Assembly: GCA_030272585.1 (NCBI GenBank) | Contig: BSYQ01000004.1 | Span: 4,092,001 to 4,156,000, forward strand | Origin: Bryopsis sp. KO-2023 | Lineage: Eukaryota > Chlorophyta > Ulvophyceae > Bryopsidales > Bryopsidaceae | Direction of reading: 5' to 3' | Length of the DNA: 64,000 nucleotides | Shown: positions 1-12,191 of the stretch, one piece after another | How the letters are laid out: each line of letters starts with the position of its first letter | Numbering within the stretch: the first letter of the stretch is position 1 | Translations under genes and position numbers: made by a program | Notes under the pieces: model-generated | What the model was told of the DNA's origin: nothing | Databases searched by the model: none | The model's input: the letters and a program-made list of their open reading frames with translations, nothing else

Positions 1-48
1 ACGGTCAACATGCACATGCTGTATGTCTGTCTTGTATTTGATGCTCAC

Positions 49-381
49 CTGACAGAAGCTTCATGACATCGAAGGCAAACTCACACTCGATTTCCCCACT
101 CTTCCTCCCAAAGTCCAAAGCTTCGAGAATTCCACCCAAAACATCTCCCCCCAGCTCCACCCGAAACACGTGTCGAAGGCATTCCACCCCACAAGCTTTC
201 AAATAGGCCAGTCGCTCCGACGGACTGCGACATCGCTGCCTCCAAATTTTGACAAACTGAATTTGAGAAGCAGGTCGAGAGAAGGGGGCACTAATCCCGG
301 CCACTGATGTTTCTCCGATGGAGTTGATTTTCGATGTCTGTCTTTTTCCATCGCAGTCGAAGGCCCAGTTCTCTCCATCAT
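49..381 (-). CDS. RPAP3 C-terminal-like domain protein, single exon, partial
   Basis: On the minus strand this 333-base exon lies between an acceptor ending TTTTCAG and a donor CAG|GTGAGC, entering and leaving in phase 1. Its translation has the rhythm of the RPAP3_C domain found in RPAP3, SPAG1-like and CCDC103-like proteins: an aromatic start (FVKIWRQR), a YLK segment, then the LRHVF...L...VLGGILEAL helices. RPAP3-family proteins act with the R2TP chaperone in assembling RNA polymerase II, snoRNPs or axonemal dyneins. The rest of the gene would continue off the left edge; no upstream exon was identified to the right. Family membership is judged from spacing of aromatic and leucine residues only, so another helical domain is possible. 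Confidence 0.45.
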
Positions 382-399
382 CTGAAAACCACATTCACG

Positions 400-1759
400 T
401 AAAATCAATGGCTGTATTGTGCAGACAGCCAACTGATGTTTCTTTTAACATTCCTGGTCATGATTCCGGGCTGCACCGACCTCTTTTAAGTTCGTTGGGA
501 GCTTGGATTGGTCGAAGATGGGCCACCGACACCTGTCGAAATCGACATCTCAACCTTAATCATATACATCAATCCATGCATCAGGGATCCACCTGCGTCG
601 ATACTTGATTGGTCGAATATTGAATGTCGGTTTCCTTTTAAGAAAGCATAAAAGCCCTGACGAACCCCTGATTCATGGCCTCTATGTCTGACATTTTTGC
701 ATCCCAACCCTGCATGTATGTACCATGTTTTTGAAGGTGTCGTAATCGACATGCTGAGAGACCGCCCTCTTCTTTGCATCATCGACTACCTGCAAGCAAT
801 TTCCCACTTTCAATCCATAACAAAAAATAATGAAACAGAGTGCTTTTGCATAGTGGAAAATCACACTTTTTCTTCACGAACTCCACTGGGTATTTCTTTT
901 TTTTTTTTGGGGGGGGGGGTTGGAGGTCAACTCCTTTTTCTCCCAAGGGACCTGTCTTTTGAAATCATCATGGATTGCAGTTTTCAGCTCCTTGGAGGAT
1001 TTTGCTGGGCGATTGGCCATTGCGTGAACGTCCAAATAAAACAGAAATTGGCTTGTTTTTTTGTTTTTTTTATGCTGTCCGCTTTCTTGTGGTGTGTCAG
1101 TCTTGGCGTGGTGATGTGTACATCACCAGTGCAAAAAAAAAAAAAAGCAAGAAGGGTTGCTAATGCGGTCCGACGGAATCGAATTGACGCAACTGCACCC
1201 TTCTCTGAGAGTGAATATTTTTGCAACAGAGAGAGAAAAAGAGAGAGAGAGAGAGAGAGAGTGAGTGTGTGATTCTTGGGAACCCCTTCGGTCGGCTGTT
1301 CGAGGTCGCAGGGAGGTCCAAGAGGACGACTGCCCAGCGAACGCGCGTTCTCTCCACGCGAGACAAAAAAAACTCACTGTTTTGAGGCCTAGCTCCAAAG
1401 CGTCAGGAGAATCAACCCAGGTAACGCTGAAACATCTCTTTTCCCCGGCACTCCAGCTCAAGTCAGGTCCGTTTCGCACCCCCAAGAGATTATCAGAGGA
1501 TAACGACACGCTGTAATTCGCTGGGTTGCGTCCTTGAGCGACATTTGTTTTGGCTCCATCCCTTTATTGTGTGTCTTTTTCCTCCCTGGTGCCCTCCCAT
1601 AACCCAACCAGAGGTTTTCACTTACAAAGTTTTTTTTGGAAAAGCATATCTCTTGGAGGTGAGGTATACCTCACCTCCCTATCCCAACCACTTTTTTTCC
1701 CTTTTTTTGAGATTTTTGTTGGTAGTAACTGCCACTTGTGGGGTTTTAAAAGTCCAGAT
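400..1759. other. unassigned DNA upstream of PEX22
   Basis: I see no convincing coding exon here. It holds a T-run followed directly by a G-run at about 898-919, a GA microsatellite at about 1229-1261 and scattered short ORFs of low-complexity character. Regulatory sequence for PEX22 is probably within it, but no motif is clear. Confidence 0.5.
1229..1261. repeat. GA/TC microsatellite
   Basis: A run of GAGAGA with one AAA interruption, followed by GTGAGTGTGTG. It lies in unassigned DNA upstream of PEX22 and creates spurious serine/leucine-rich ORFs on the other strand. Confidence 0.9.
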
Positions 1760-3170
1760 ATGGATCAAATATTGGAGGAAATCCAGCAGTTTGCCCAGTC
1801 CTTGTATTCCAAGGTTCAATCGGCATTGTCTGAAATACCTGCGGGATCCCTGCAATTGACGGGTCTTTTGGGAGTGGCTGCCCTGTTGGCAGGGCTTTAT
1901 CATTACAGGCAAAATCGAAGGGGGGGTCGAGGTGGTGGAGATCCCCCAGCTGTTCAATCTGGTCGAGGTCAGACATCGATATCTCCAGGTGTGGAAATGG
2001 GGGAACACTGACCCAATAATGTTTTTTTTCTTTTCAGAAAAATGCTAAGCAAAAGATCTGAAGATGTTGGGATTTTTTTTTTTTTTTTGGGGGGGGGGGT
2101 ATTTTTTGCTGCTTATTATTTTTTTTCGTTTGGCCAAAAAACACAATTGGAAAAACTCTGCGTTGATTCCTAGTTGCATGTTTACTGTCCCACTGGCATT
2201 CTTACTCACTTTTTATTTTTTTTCCCCTTTTTTTAAACGTAATATAGCTTTGGCAGCATGCAAACCTGGATCCTCTCCCTCTGGGGGCCCCGGTTCCGTC
2301 GAGCAAGCAAGGCCAGTGCCTCTAAGCCGGCTGCGTTCGCAGCTGTCAGGCATCAAAACCATCACCATGTCGGTCCCTGGAGTTTTGCTCGAACAATGGG
2401 ATCCCTCCCAGCTGGAGGAGGAAGCCACCGTCAGACCAGATGCAGCTGAAATCGTCAAGGAAATGGCTTCGTGCATGAACACTTACCTAATGTCTCAGGT
2501 AAAATCGTCAGGTTCTGACACAGCCGTATTGGGCTCGTGTGCTGGGTTCTTGCTATTTTTGTTTGTTTTCTTGTTTGTTCAGCCCATTTATTTCTTTACA
2601 GGTTTAAAAAAAAAGCATTTTTCACTTGGGACCTGTTTGCACAAACGAAAAGAAACAAAAACGCGAGTGTGGTTACCAGAGCTCACTTTAGGAAAAACAA
2701 CAACTTGATTGTCTGTGAGTTATTTTTTTATGCATATTTCACAATACCGGAAAGGAGTGGTTAGTTTCTCCCTGCTGTCCCACATCGATGCTCATTTTGT
2801 TTTCGGAAACAAACACCAACAATTTGCAATTGAAAAAAACCCTCACTTTTTCTCCCAGGTTTCGAGTGACATTGGGGAAGCTGTTGTCCGGGGGGCATTG
2901 GAGGCTGCCGGTGTGATCGGCAAAGGGCCCCGTCAAGTGCCCCCTCATCATTTGATTCTCTGCGACACTCTCAAGGGGAAAGTGGCGGTCGTCAGGCAAA
3001 TAGAGCCGGAGCTCCATGTCGATGGAGACCACAACACTGTGAGCGAACTGCAAAGGTTCATTCCTCAGCAGCTCCACATCTTTAGAAAAGGGGGGGCGCT
3101 GGCGACTGGCTCGAAAGGCATCATCGGACATGCACCCTCCCTTGCGGAAGCGCTCAATGTGTCGGTTTAG
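1760..3170 (+). CDS. PEX22: Peroxin 22 (PEX22), PEX4 membrane anchor
   Basis: Three exons are modelled: 1760-1988, 2248-2498 (acceptor at 2257 is an in-phase alternative) and 2859-3170, giving about 263 residues, close to plant PEX22 (about 280). Residues 1-35 form a short helix-rich head. A hydrophobic segment follows (LTGLLGVAALLAGLY, about residues 32-50) with basic residues after it, as in a single-pass anchor. The C-terminal third, with the VRQIEPELHVD, LQRFIPQQLHIF and SPSLxE-type segments, resembles plant PEX22. PEX22 tethers the ubiquitin-conjugating enzyme PEX4 at the peroxisome for PEX5 recycling. Intron 1 carries a T-run/G-run tract. PEX22 diverges fast between kingdoms, so the plant-like C-terminus is also a lineage clue. 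Confidence 0.68.
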
Positions 3171-4469
3171 GTCATGGTTTGGCCGGGGGGAAAAAAAAAT
3201 CGCACGGCGGAGAGGAAAAGCAACAAGCGCAAAAAAAGAGAATGAAATGCCTGAGTCCAGTTGTTGAGAATGGATGAGGTCAGAATGATGCTGTTGGTTT
3301 TGTTGTTTCAGATTCTGATTTGAGCGTTTTCTCTCTGGATGGGAGAGTGGGGAGGGAAAGGGGTGTCAGTCGCGAGGTTTTTTTCGTTGATGGAGGGAAG
3401 CTGGCCTTCTTCGTGTGAGGTTTTTGGTCTCGATGCTGTATGAAAATGGGAGGGAGGTTTCGTTGAATTTTCTTTGGGGTGTCGAGAGAGGTTCTAGAAT
3501 GGGTGTGGGGACTGTTGTAAATGCAATGGCAATGGCAAGGGGGGGGGGGGGTTAGCAGTGGAGTTGACTAAGGGGATTTCGGACTCGATCCGTGGGGTTA
3601 AGAGCTGTTTTCGATGTTTCACACCAAGGTAGAGAAGTCAGTATCGATGTTGAGGGTTGTGTAGAATTTTTGAGGGGGTGGGGAAATGCTTGAGTCTGAC
3701 ATATGTAGATTTCTATGTACGATTTTGGCTGTGGCCAGCGCAGCCGGAGGAAACCTCCCTGAACCCCCAAAGGAGAGCTTGGACAAGGGGCAAAATAGAG
3801 CAAGGGGAAAGGAGTTGCATATGAAAAGAAACAGGTGTAGAAAAATCGCTCGTTCCCCCTGTCGCCCTCACAATTGCTCCGTAAGCAACCAAAAAAAATG
3901 TAAGAATGGGGAATCAAAAAACGAGGCTCGTCATGTGTGCTGTAGTGTAATGCAAAGAGAGTGTTTTTAGCGGAGAGGGGGTTTGGGGACCAACAAATGC
4001 ACAAGAAGGAAATCGGGTTTTGAGAGCGATCATTTTTCTGGTACATTTTTTTTTCTTCATTTTTTCGGTCTGTGAGGCTTTGGAGCTTGCAAGTGGCAAA
4101 AACAGCGACACGATTTTTCCTGTTCGGGAAGAAAACAAACAAACATGGCCTTTGGCAAAAACTGTGAGGATTGGACTATTTTTGCATGGGGAGTTGTAAC
4201 GTTGGGGGCTGCTCGACCACTGAATGATTTGTGGGATGCTTATTGTCTTAATGTCTAAAATTGTTGCATGTTGTGGCATCTTCAACGAACTGTTCGCAGA
4301 ACAGTGGAAAATTTTGTGATATTTTTGGTCTTGGAGAGCTGCTTGACAGCCGTGTGGTTTCGTCGGTTTTCCTTCAAGAATTGACAATATGAAATCATAC
4401 GGTGGTGGCAACCACCGGGGCTGAATCGAGCTTCCAATACAAAAATTTTGCCCGGACTTCACCTGACCC
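3171..4469. other. PEX22 3' flank, no gene seen
   Basis: After the PEX22 stop there is G-rich, T-rich DNA with a G-run near 3540. ORFs on either strand are short and low in information. I find no RNA gene or domain here. Confidence 0.5.
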
Positions 4470-5680
4470 TCCTTTGGTGGGAAGACTCAATTTTGGCAAA
4501 CCATCGAGCGCCAACAGAGGGAAGGCCACCGACGGATCCACCCATTCAACCAAAGAACACATCCGCGAATGTATCGACTCGCCCAACGTGGTCGTCGTGT
4601 TTGTAAACGTTTCCAGGCGTTTGCATCGTCGCTCTCCATCGATGTCCATGATACGAAGAGCTTCGCTTCGCTCAAGCGTGTTTTCTGTGGATGAGCGGCT
4701 CACGGTTCTGCAAAGTGATTCGGCTCATCCACAGAAAAGTGCAAAAAGTAGAGTCAAAATACAGTCACTTGAAACTGGAAAAATGTTGTCTCAAACGACG
4801 AAACGCAAAAATTCTCAAAACGGTCATATCTAAAATCGTATATAGGTTAGCTCGAGGAAGTCCCCTTGCGTCTGAGGTTGGCCGGGCCATCAATGATGAC
4901 GCAAGGATGACGGAGAGCGGGACCCCTCGAAGTACAGTACGACAGTGGAGAGGGGGGGGCGATCCGGTGGGTGGGACGGACGCCAAGCTTTTACGACGCT
5001 TTTTCGACGTCTTGAGTGTGCGCGACGGAAAACATAAAGACGAACTCCACGATCGCCTACCGTCTAGCCACTCTGAAGTGATCTCCAAGAATGCCAACAC
5101 AAATAGACGCGCGTGTTTGTTTCGTTCGTTCGTTTCCCTGGGAAAGCGAAAGCGAACGCGCTTTGAAAGGGGGGTGGAGGGGGCGGCTTCTTTTGGCGAC
5201 TGTGTGACATGGCTTTCAGAAGCGCAACGTCTCAACTTGTGCTATCGCTTTGGGAGCGGGAAAGATAGGTGTTGTAACGTTAGCTTGCGCAGCCGCCGTC
5301 ATGAGGTAGGACCTATCCACGTGCTCCGAACGTAAAGCATTGCTTCCGTATGGCGAAGTTGAACGCCTCTGGGATTATGAGGGGGTGGCCTGTGACTTTC
5401 AGAAGCACCAGCACCAGTACCAGCACCAGCACCAGCACCAGCTTCGAAGCTGAATTCCGAATTCGGAATGTTGTCTAAAACATGAGTTCCAGAAAGGGGT
5501 GGGGAGTTGATGTCAAGGCTGGACTGAAAACGCTGACGATCAACCGTTGAACGGAGGCCAGCAATCGTCGAGTCCATCGAAAACGACGGTCCTTGAGAGC
5601 GGACGCAGGTCTTTGGGTAGAGTGTCTGCGTTCTTCAAGGTTTCGTGTGGCGATGAAGTCATCCACATTGTGTCAGAACT
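4470..5680 (-). repeat. Dispersed degenerate coding-like repeat, copy A
   Basis: Read on the minus strand, three blocks occur in the same order as on the plus strand of 47185-47640. The first has an ADTLPKDLRPL-like peptide (about 5585-5665). The second is a roughly 65-base near-identical block around 5270-5340, containing TGGATAGGTCCTACCT and GCTGCGCAAGCTAACGTTAC. The third has a VDPSVAFPLLALDGLPK peptide (about 4480-4570). Frames differ between blocks and spacing is far longer than in copy B, so neither copy looks intact. It may be a decayed gene duplicate or part of a transposable element; I do not recognise the protein. A CAGCAC microsatellite and the palindrome ATTCCGAATTCGGAAT lie inside. 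Confidence 0.55.
5401..5442. repeat. CAGCAC microsatellite
   Basis: About seven units of CAGCAC/CAGTAC in a row, followed closely by the 16-base palindrome ATTCCGAATTCGGAAT at about 5453-5468. It lies in an interblock part of dispersed repeat copy A. Confidence 0.85.
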
Positions 5681-5779
5681 CTTGATAAGAAGACGCTCTG
5701 TTGCTCCGCTCGCTGCAAGCTGTCGAACTCGAGACCCCACGAACTTTTTGACGAAAGCAATAACAACATTCGAATGCAT

Positions 5780-6262
5780 TCAGCAAATTTTGGTGAACCA
5801 CCAACATTTCAGGTTATGATTGTCGCCGGTGTTTGACCGGCTTGTTTCCAGTCCCGCCGGTCCAGTGATCGGGTAGATTGCATTAGACGTCCCACCGCAT
5901 GACGATCCACGGATCGATTTATGAATACACCCTTCTTTAAACATCAGAGGTCTTGCTCCAAAGTGTCCCAAATTTGCTTCCCAAAACCAAATGCATAACA
6001 AAAAACGATCACAACTCTCATGCGATTCAGAAAACTGACACAATTCACAAGAAAAAATCATGCAGAAAATGCATGTATATACCCAACCTCTTGCCGCTCA
6101 ATTAACATAAGAACAAAAAAAAGACACGCGCACTTCCAAAAAACCGGAAAACCTAACCAAATATAGACAGCTCCCAAATGCTCCAAGTCTGCAGTGAAAT
6201 AAAAAAGCAACATTCGAAATTCCACCCCATCACTCAATCACCCTCCCCCCCCCCCCCCCCTC
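5780..6262. other. spacer before the FUSC/ALMT-like gene
   Basis: AT-rich DNA with a C-run at about 6246-6260 just downstream of the stop codon of the minus-strand gene. It probably contains that gene's 3' untranslated region. No ORF is convincing. Confidence 0.5.
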
Positions 6263-9200
6263 TCATCCAGTGACACCATAGTCAGGCATTTTCGACAAAA
6301 GATCCGTCAAATTTTGGTTTAGATCCCTGGTGGCCTTCACCACTTCTTCCAGCAGGAACTGGAAGCTGTACCACCGCACCATCGAAACATAGCCTTCGGG
6401 GGTTTCAGGAAACGTTAACAGATCCTTGCTGGCGACGCCAGGGACGTCCAATTTCATGACGTTTTCGCTTGGCCCTGATCCCGGAGATACGATTTCTTCT
6501 CCATGACTGACTTCGATGTTGGGGCTCAATCGTAGGAGTGCCTCCTCCGGAGCTGGCGTGGATTCTGCACCGGACAGAAAACGAAATACATCGATCAAAT
6601 ATATCGATTTAAGAGAATTTCTCACTTGTGTTTCGGAGGAAGAAGGGGTAGGAGTGGGGGGGATATTGCCGCCCTTTCTTCTTTTATCTTATGTTATCTA
6701 TCTTTCATTCTTCTTTTTTTTTGGGGGGGGGGGGGGGGAGGGGGGGGGTTGTGATGCCATGCCTTTACCTTCATTGAATGTCACGGAGATATCTTCACTT
6801 ATGGTTCGGTTGGCCGATCTCAGTCCAGTTTCCATGTCGGTGCTCATAGCTTTCAGCAAGGCCTCTGCGTTTCGCTTCATCTCAGGGTCGTCCCTACAAA
6901 AAAACAACAAAAAAACAGAAGAAGATTCACAACCCAAAGAAGCACCAAACAGAAACAAAGCCAGTATTACACCCACCCACCGTAGCCCTAAATTCTCAGC
7001 CACAGATTTAAGACACACACAAACACATGACACCAACATGTTTGATCCCTTGATAAATTCCTAAAAGATGACCTCTTCCGAGCGAACGCTGAATTTTCAG
7101 CTCCAGAAAAAATATATATATATATATATATCCAAAGTTGGTGAAGGAGTGTAAAGATTAAAAAAAAAGCTCCTTTAGAAACCCATTTTTTTCTCATTCT
7201 GTAAAGGGAAAATTGCGATGCATTTCAAGAGAAATACCCACCTGTGGGTGAGGGTTGCCCACAAGCCAGCCAATCCAGTCGGCTCGGTCAATGTCCTGAG
7301 AACAGAAGCTTTAGTTTTGAGCTTCTTGAGTGCGGGATTGTGTCGAGCTTCATTCTGAAGGGCCTGAAGCAAGTTGATAAAAAAAATAAAACACCAAAAA
7401 ACTCAGTGAAAGAAAAGATATCTGGCTTTCACAGCAAAGCCTCAAATAAGTTCTTTAAAAAATTATAAATTTATCAAGATGAAATATCAGTATGTGTGTG
7501 TCTCTTACCCAAAAGATATCTTGAAAGTTTTTTAATTGCATGATTTTTTTTTCTTTTTTAGGTTGCGTTATGTTCAAAAAAAATGGTTTCGCGGGCCTAC
7601 CAAATTCTTGTATTTGTTGAAGTGCTGAGACACCCTTCTGCGTTGATAGTCGTTGATTGCGAAAAGAGCTTGGACTCCATGTTCGAATTTATCGACATTT
7701 TCGAGGTCGATTTCGTCACCTCTGGAAGGAAAGGCGTAAACGAGTTCCTGCAAAAAAAAAAAAAAAAAGAAAAAATGCTTGATTTCAGTTCGTGTCTTGT
7801 TCACTTCTGAAAAAAAACACAACTGAAAATTGATATTTTTCGAGAGAACAGAGGAAATGATGTGCTGCTGTTTTGGCAGGGCATGTAATAAAAAAGATGA
7901 GGGAAAAATAAAAGCTCGGCGCGAATTTGACCAGCACCAAAAACATACCCACACAAACACGACACGAAGAAAACATCCAATTAAAGTCAAGATGAATGCA
8001 AAGGAGAGACACCTTCTTCCCTTAATCATAAAAAAAAGCCCCCCTTCCTCTCAAAGATTGTTTCAGTGACGCACCCAGAAGCACTCGCGCGCACACTCTT
8101 TCAAGCCTTTGATCATATCTCGTGGATATTGTTGTTTCAACATGTAAACCATTTCTTGGTCCAGGCCATCCTGAAACGTCATGTTCAGCGTCCAAAGGAT
8201 TCTGGCACATCTTCGGACGCTCCATGCCAGCTCTGCGATCTCAGCCTCCGGCAATGGCTGTCGTTTGATCCAAGATATTCCGGGCAAGAAAAACCATTTT
8301 CCTGCAGACATCCCAGGAAAAAGAAATAATAATTAAAAACATACTGTTCTTTTTTTTGGGGGGGGGGGAGGGGGGGGGGGGGGGGCGAACAACTCAGCAT
8401 CTTGTGTATTTAGGATTTTTTGAGAGGACAGATTCGACACCTCGGAAGAACTCCACGGCTATTTCTGTTCTCGTCAAAGGAATGGCAGCTTCCGCCATAT
8501 CCAATCCTTTGTAAACTTGCATCAGCGCTGCCTCCAGTCGAGCCGTGACCATCGCCTGCATAAAAAAAAACGACCGATCGACTCAGAATAATCTACATGC
8601 TAGCCCAAAAATTTTGATAAAAACATCCTTTTTTCTTCAAAACACCACCATACTGTCGACATGCCTCAGCCAATTTTAGTTTTTCCCTCCCCTTTATTGT
8701 TTGGCAGAGCCAAGGAAGGGGGGGGGGGGGGGCATGGTTGATTCAATCATCCATTCTTTGCCGATAGAATCCCTCTGGTCCTTTTTTTTTCTCTGAAGAA
8801 CCATCAATTCTGTACCTGAACGATGTCACACTGTCCGTCCTTGCATGCACCCAGCGACAATTTGATGAACCCCTTATTGTCCAGTTTCCTGGGGTTCTGC
8901 ATCCACTTGCTAGCATTCCTCATTTGGAGGATTTTGGTCCTTCTTCTGGATAACTTTTCCCACGACTGTTTTCCGCTTTGCCCCATCGCGGGCCGAACAG
9001 GGAGCTCTTTTTCGGCATGCATGGCTGCGTATTCCCAAGCTGCATCGTTCAAATTTGCCAATCCCTCCAAAGCTTTGTTCAAACCCTGGACGACCTGAGA
9101 GATCACATGGCCACAGACGAAAAAAAACAAAACAGAATGAGGCCTGTTTTCGACATGCAGAAAAACAGGGCTGGATGACTAATCCTGGTAGAAGTAAAAA

Positions 9201-10309
9201 GGACAAGTGCAGCACTTCCACATTTGTCATTTGTCACGGTGTGTTTTGCTTATGAATGTACCTTACATATATTTTAAAAAAAACGGATATCCACACACAG
9301 GAAAGCGGCACTGTCAACCAGTTAGTAAAATCTTAATAATATTAGGAATATTGGTTGACTATAAAAAAGTCAGTCAACTAATATTACTAAGACTTTCCAA
9401 AAATAGCCCACCTCCTGAGTGGCTGCCTTTGGAAACACCAACACCGCGAGCGTCTGGGAAAGCAGCACCCCCCCGATCATCCCAAAAATCCTGGTTTCGT
9501 TGAACATGATGGCCGATTTGAAATCCTCCGTGGAAAAAAGGATCAAAATGCACGAAACCACGTAGAGCATCGAGGTTTCGGGCGTCTTGAACAACCATCC
9601 GAAGAAATTCGAGACGATTGCCACCATGGACATCCCAAACGTGAACCAATACACGTTCATGAACATATCGACGTTGGAGGCGGCGTATATGATTCCGACT
9701 CCGGACAGCCCACCCAAAATCGTCCCCAAGACATGCTGGATGCCGACTTTTGCTATGCTGCAAAAATAAGAAAAACAACAATAATAAAGGAGATCCAAGA
9801 TTGAAGGGTTTTTTGTTTTCGTCTGTTTCGGGGATAGGATGAAGTGTGGATTTTTCTTATTTTTTCGTTGGATAAATGAATGCAGGGAACTCCCTTGATC
9901 ACTTTTTTATTGCCTTAGTCACTCAATAATAACGAGAGAAAAAATGATTTTTTCGGAGCCGAACACACACTCGAGTCACAGTGCCCACCAGCAGCTTCCT
10001 CCAAGATCAGCTTTATTTATTTTTTCCTTTTCCCTTTTTCTTGTTAAATATGGGGAGCTCAGCTCACCTTCCCACTTTGGGTGCGGCTATGAAAAAGTTT
10101 GTCATGGCGGCCCACAAGAAGGCCATGTGATACTTGAACTTGTATCCATGCTCTTTCAACCCCTTTCCATCTTCCGTGAAGGGGGGGTGGATGCTGTAAC
10201 CCAACATCGTCAAAACAAACAAGGCCAAGAAGCTCCGGGTCACGGGAGCCCACAACCCAGCGCTCATTGCTGGGTCGGACGATTTCATCTTGAATCGGCC
10301 TGCCCACAT
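6263..10309 (-). CDS. FUSC/ALMT-like six-TM membrane transporter
   Basis: Nine exons agree in phase throughout: 10068-10309, 9412-9757, 8816-9094, 8441-8555, 8075-8301, 7601-7747, 7242-7363, 6769-6893 and 6263-6564 (634 residues). The first two exons encode about six hydrophobic helices (near FLALFVLTMLGY, MAFLWAAMTNFF, VLGTILGGLSGVGI, FTFGMSMVAIVSNF, YVVSCILILF and IGGVLLSQTLAVLVFP). The G-x-Q-x-x-L-G-T-I-x-G-G motif and the terminal VFP are typical of aluminium-activated malate transporters and fusaric-acid-resistance proteins. The remaining roughly 430 residues are helical and cytosolic in appearance. Such proteins pass organic or aromatic anions; the substrate here is unknown. The start at 10309 is the first ATG before helix 1, but a further upstream exon cannot be excluded. 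Confidence 0.72.
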
Positions 10310-11572
10310 TCACTCATGCACGTCAATGTGGTGTCATTTGCATCAACTGAAATTTGAATGGAGTTCCATGTGTCCCCTCACCCCACTCAATGACCGACCT
10401 GGCTCAGTGTACTGATGGGACTCGATGCGAGGGGAGCCGAATCGAAGCTCAGCGCGCGCGTGTGTCGTTGGAAACTGCGCTCTTTTTCGAAAGCGCCCAG
10501 GTTCGCTTCTGTGTTCTGTAGTGCTTTTCAAAAACCGAAAGCGTCGATGGGGGAAAGATCTCCACCACAAGTAACGTTCAACAGAGCGTGTGATGCAGCC
10601 AACACAACTTGATGTCGCTCTCGACAAGCGCACGCGCAGTCACGCCGATACTTTTGCTGAACTTGTGACGTGCTGAGGTTCCCTTTTCGAATAACAGCTA
10701 TTCCTGAGACTGTTTTTTTTTTTTGGGGGGGGGGGGGGGTGATGGAGCAAAGATCTATGCAACTCACCAAGAGCAAAGAAGAGTGTCTCCTCGTTGTGCG
10801 CCCGCGTTGCGAATGCTTCTGGTGTCTGGATGGCAAGGATATGGTGAAGGCAGGAAGGTTGAATCAAGTGTGAGAACGGCGTAATATATTTGTAACGGTC
10901 ACATTTCTGTACTGTGAAAATCAATCAAGATCCAGTCCACACGCCAGCATGTAAAAGATTGTTCGGTTTTGATAAGGAAGAGAGCTTTTGTAACGGACTT
11001 TCTTTTTAAGATTTCAGTGGTGGAGACTATATCAGCAACTGTGAGAGATTCAAGTGGGTTTGATTCATCTGGGTATTGACATTGAAGGATTCATTTTTGA
11101 TTGGAGCAATTGTTTGGAATATTGGTTGCGATAGGGGCGAGTGGCCCCTCAGGCAATATGTAATTATTGTTGTTGTAAACAGAATTTACATTTCAATATT
11201 CGTCCTTGATCTCCTCTGTTCCCAATATAACCCAACCATTGATCTTGACCATTGTTGTTGTCGTTGTTGTTGCTCTAATGTAATCGATTGATTGTACCAA
11301 TCAATCAATCAATCGATTGATTGTAGCTGACTTTCGGGGTCCATATGATGCCGGGACCGTATTTAGTGCACACGTTTGGCCTACGGCACAGTGTATGTTC
11401 TAATCTCACTCTTGGTTTTCCCACTTCCATACGAGCTGATGCGATGACGTGATTGAGGAATTGTGGGTGGATACCAGGCAAGAGAGGGAGGTCAAAAGGC
11501 TGAGCACTGTTGGTATATGCATACAAGGTTATTAAGGGAACATGACCAGCCCCATATCATATCTCTGCAATC

Positions 11573-11606
<34 letters not shown>

Positions 11607-12191
11607 CATATCTTCGTTCGATTCCTCATAGATCACGAAGTTGTGTTGTTGGCTATCTATCTTCTGGAGACGTCGACATCTTCTGGAGATGTCGACATCG
11701 AAAAAATAAGGATTCGGGTGTTGGCCCCCTTTTGCTGTTTCGCACTTGTTGTGTCACTTTTGTGTGGAGGATTCAGATTGCAGTGATTCAAGTGCATCTA
11801 TGTATTTTCGCGCTTCATGAAACATGATTATGTTCCAGTTGGTGGCAACCCAAGCAAGGATCTGCATCCGAGCAGGTCAACGTACGCTGAGACGGTTTCG
11901 TTACAAAAAAAAAGCAACAGCAACCACTATGGGAAAACCCGCTCTGTGCGGGGTAGTAAAATCACCGTCGACTTCCGCCGAAAATCGAAGTCGCGAAAAC
12001 CGACGCGGCAGTGAAAGGAAATGGTCGGAAATACCTGGGTTCGACTCCCAGGCATTCCTGTGACGATCTGGGGCCGGAAAACGCCGTCGCTGACGAAGTC
12101 GTCAGCGACGGATGAAACCGCTGAAATCAACCCCGCACAGTCAGCCCCGCACAGAACAGTAACCCCGCACAGAGGGTGTCGCCCCATAATC
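10310..12191. other. intergenic DNA with CAAT/ATTG microsatellites
   Basis: This is the 5' side of the FUSC/ALMT-like gene. It holds a T-run/G-run at about 10711-10738, CAAT/ATTG tetranucleotide arrays at about 11300-11326 and 11570-11606, and a doubled 19-base unit ending GTCGACATC at about 11661-11700. A near-palindrome CCGTCGCTGACGA/CGTCAGCGACGG lies at about 12084-12111. Three CCCCGCACAG motifs follow at about 12127-12175, immediately before the inverted repeat. No gene is recognised. Confidence 0.6.
11570..11606. repeat. ATTG tetranucleotide array
   Basis: About nine consecutive ATTG units ending in ATCA. A related CAATCAATC/GATTGATTG array, which is itself palindromic, lies at about 11300-11326. 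Confidence 0.9.

Noticed and set aside
1123..1509. 128-codon minus-strand serine/leucine-rich ORF
   Set aside because: It is driven by the GA microsatellite and adjacent poly-A, with no domain.
12035..12051. tRNA T-arm (CTGGG-TTCGACT-CCCAG)
   Set aside because: The stem-loop is perfect, but no matching acceptor, D-arm or anticodon arm lies upstream; at most a relic of a tRNA or SINE.
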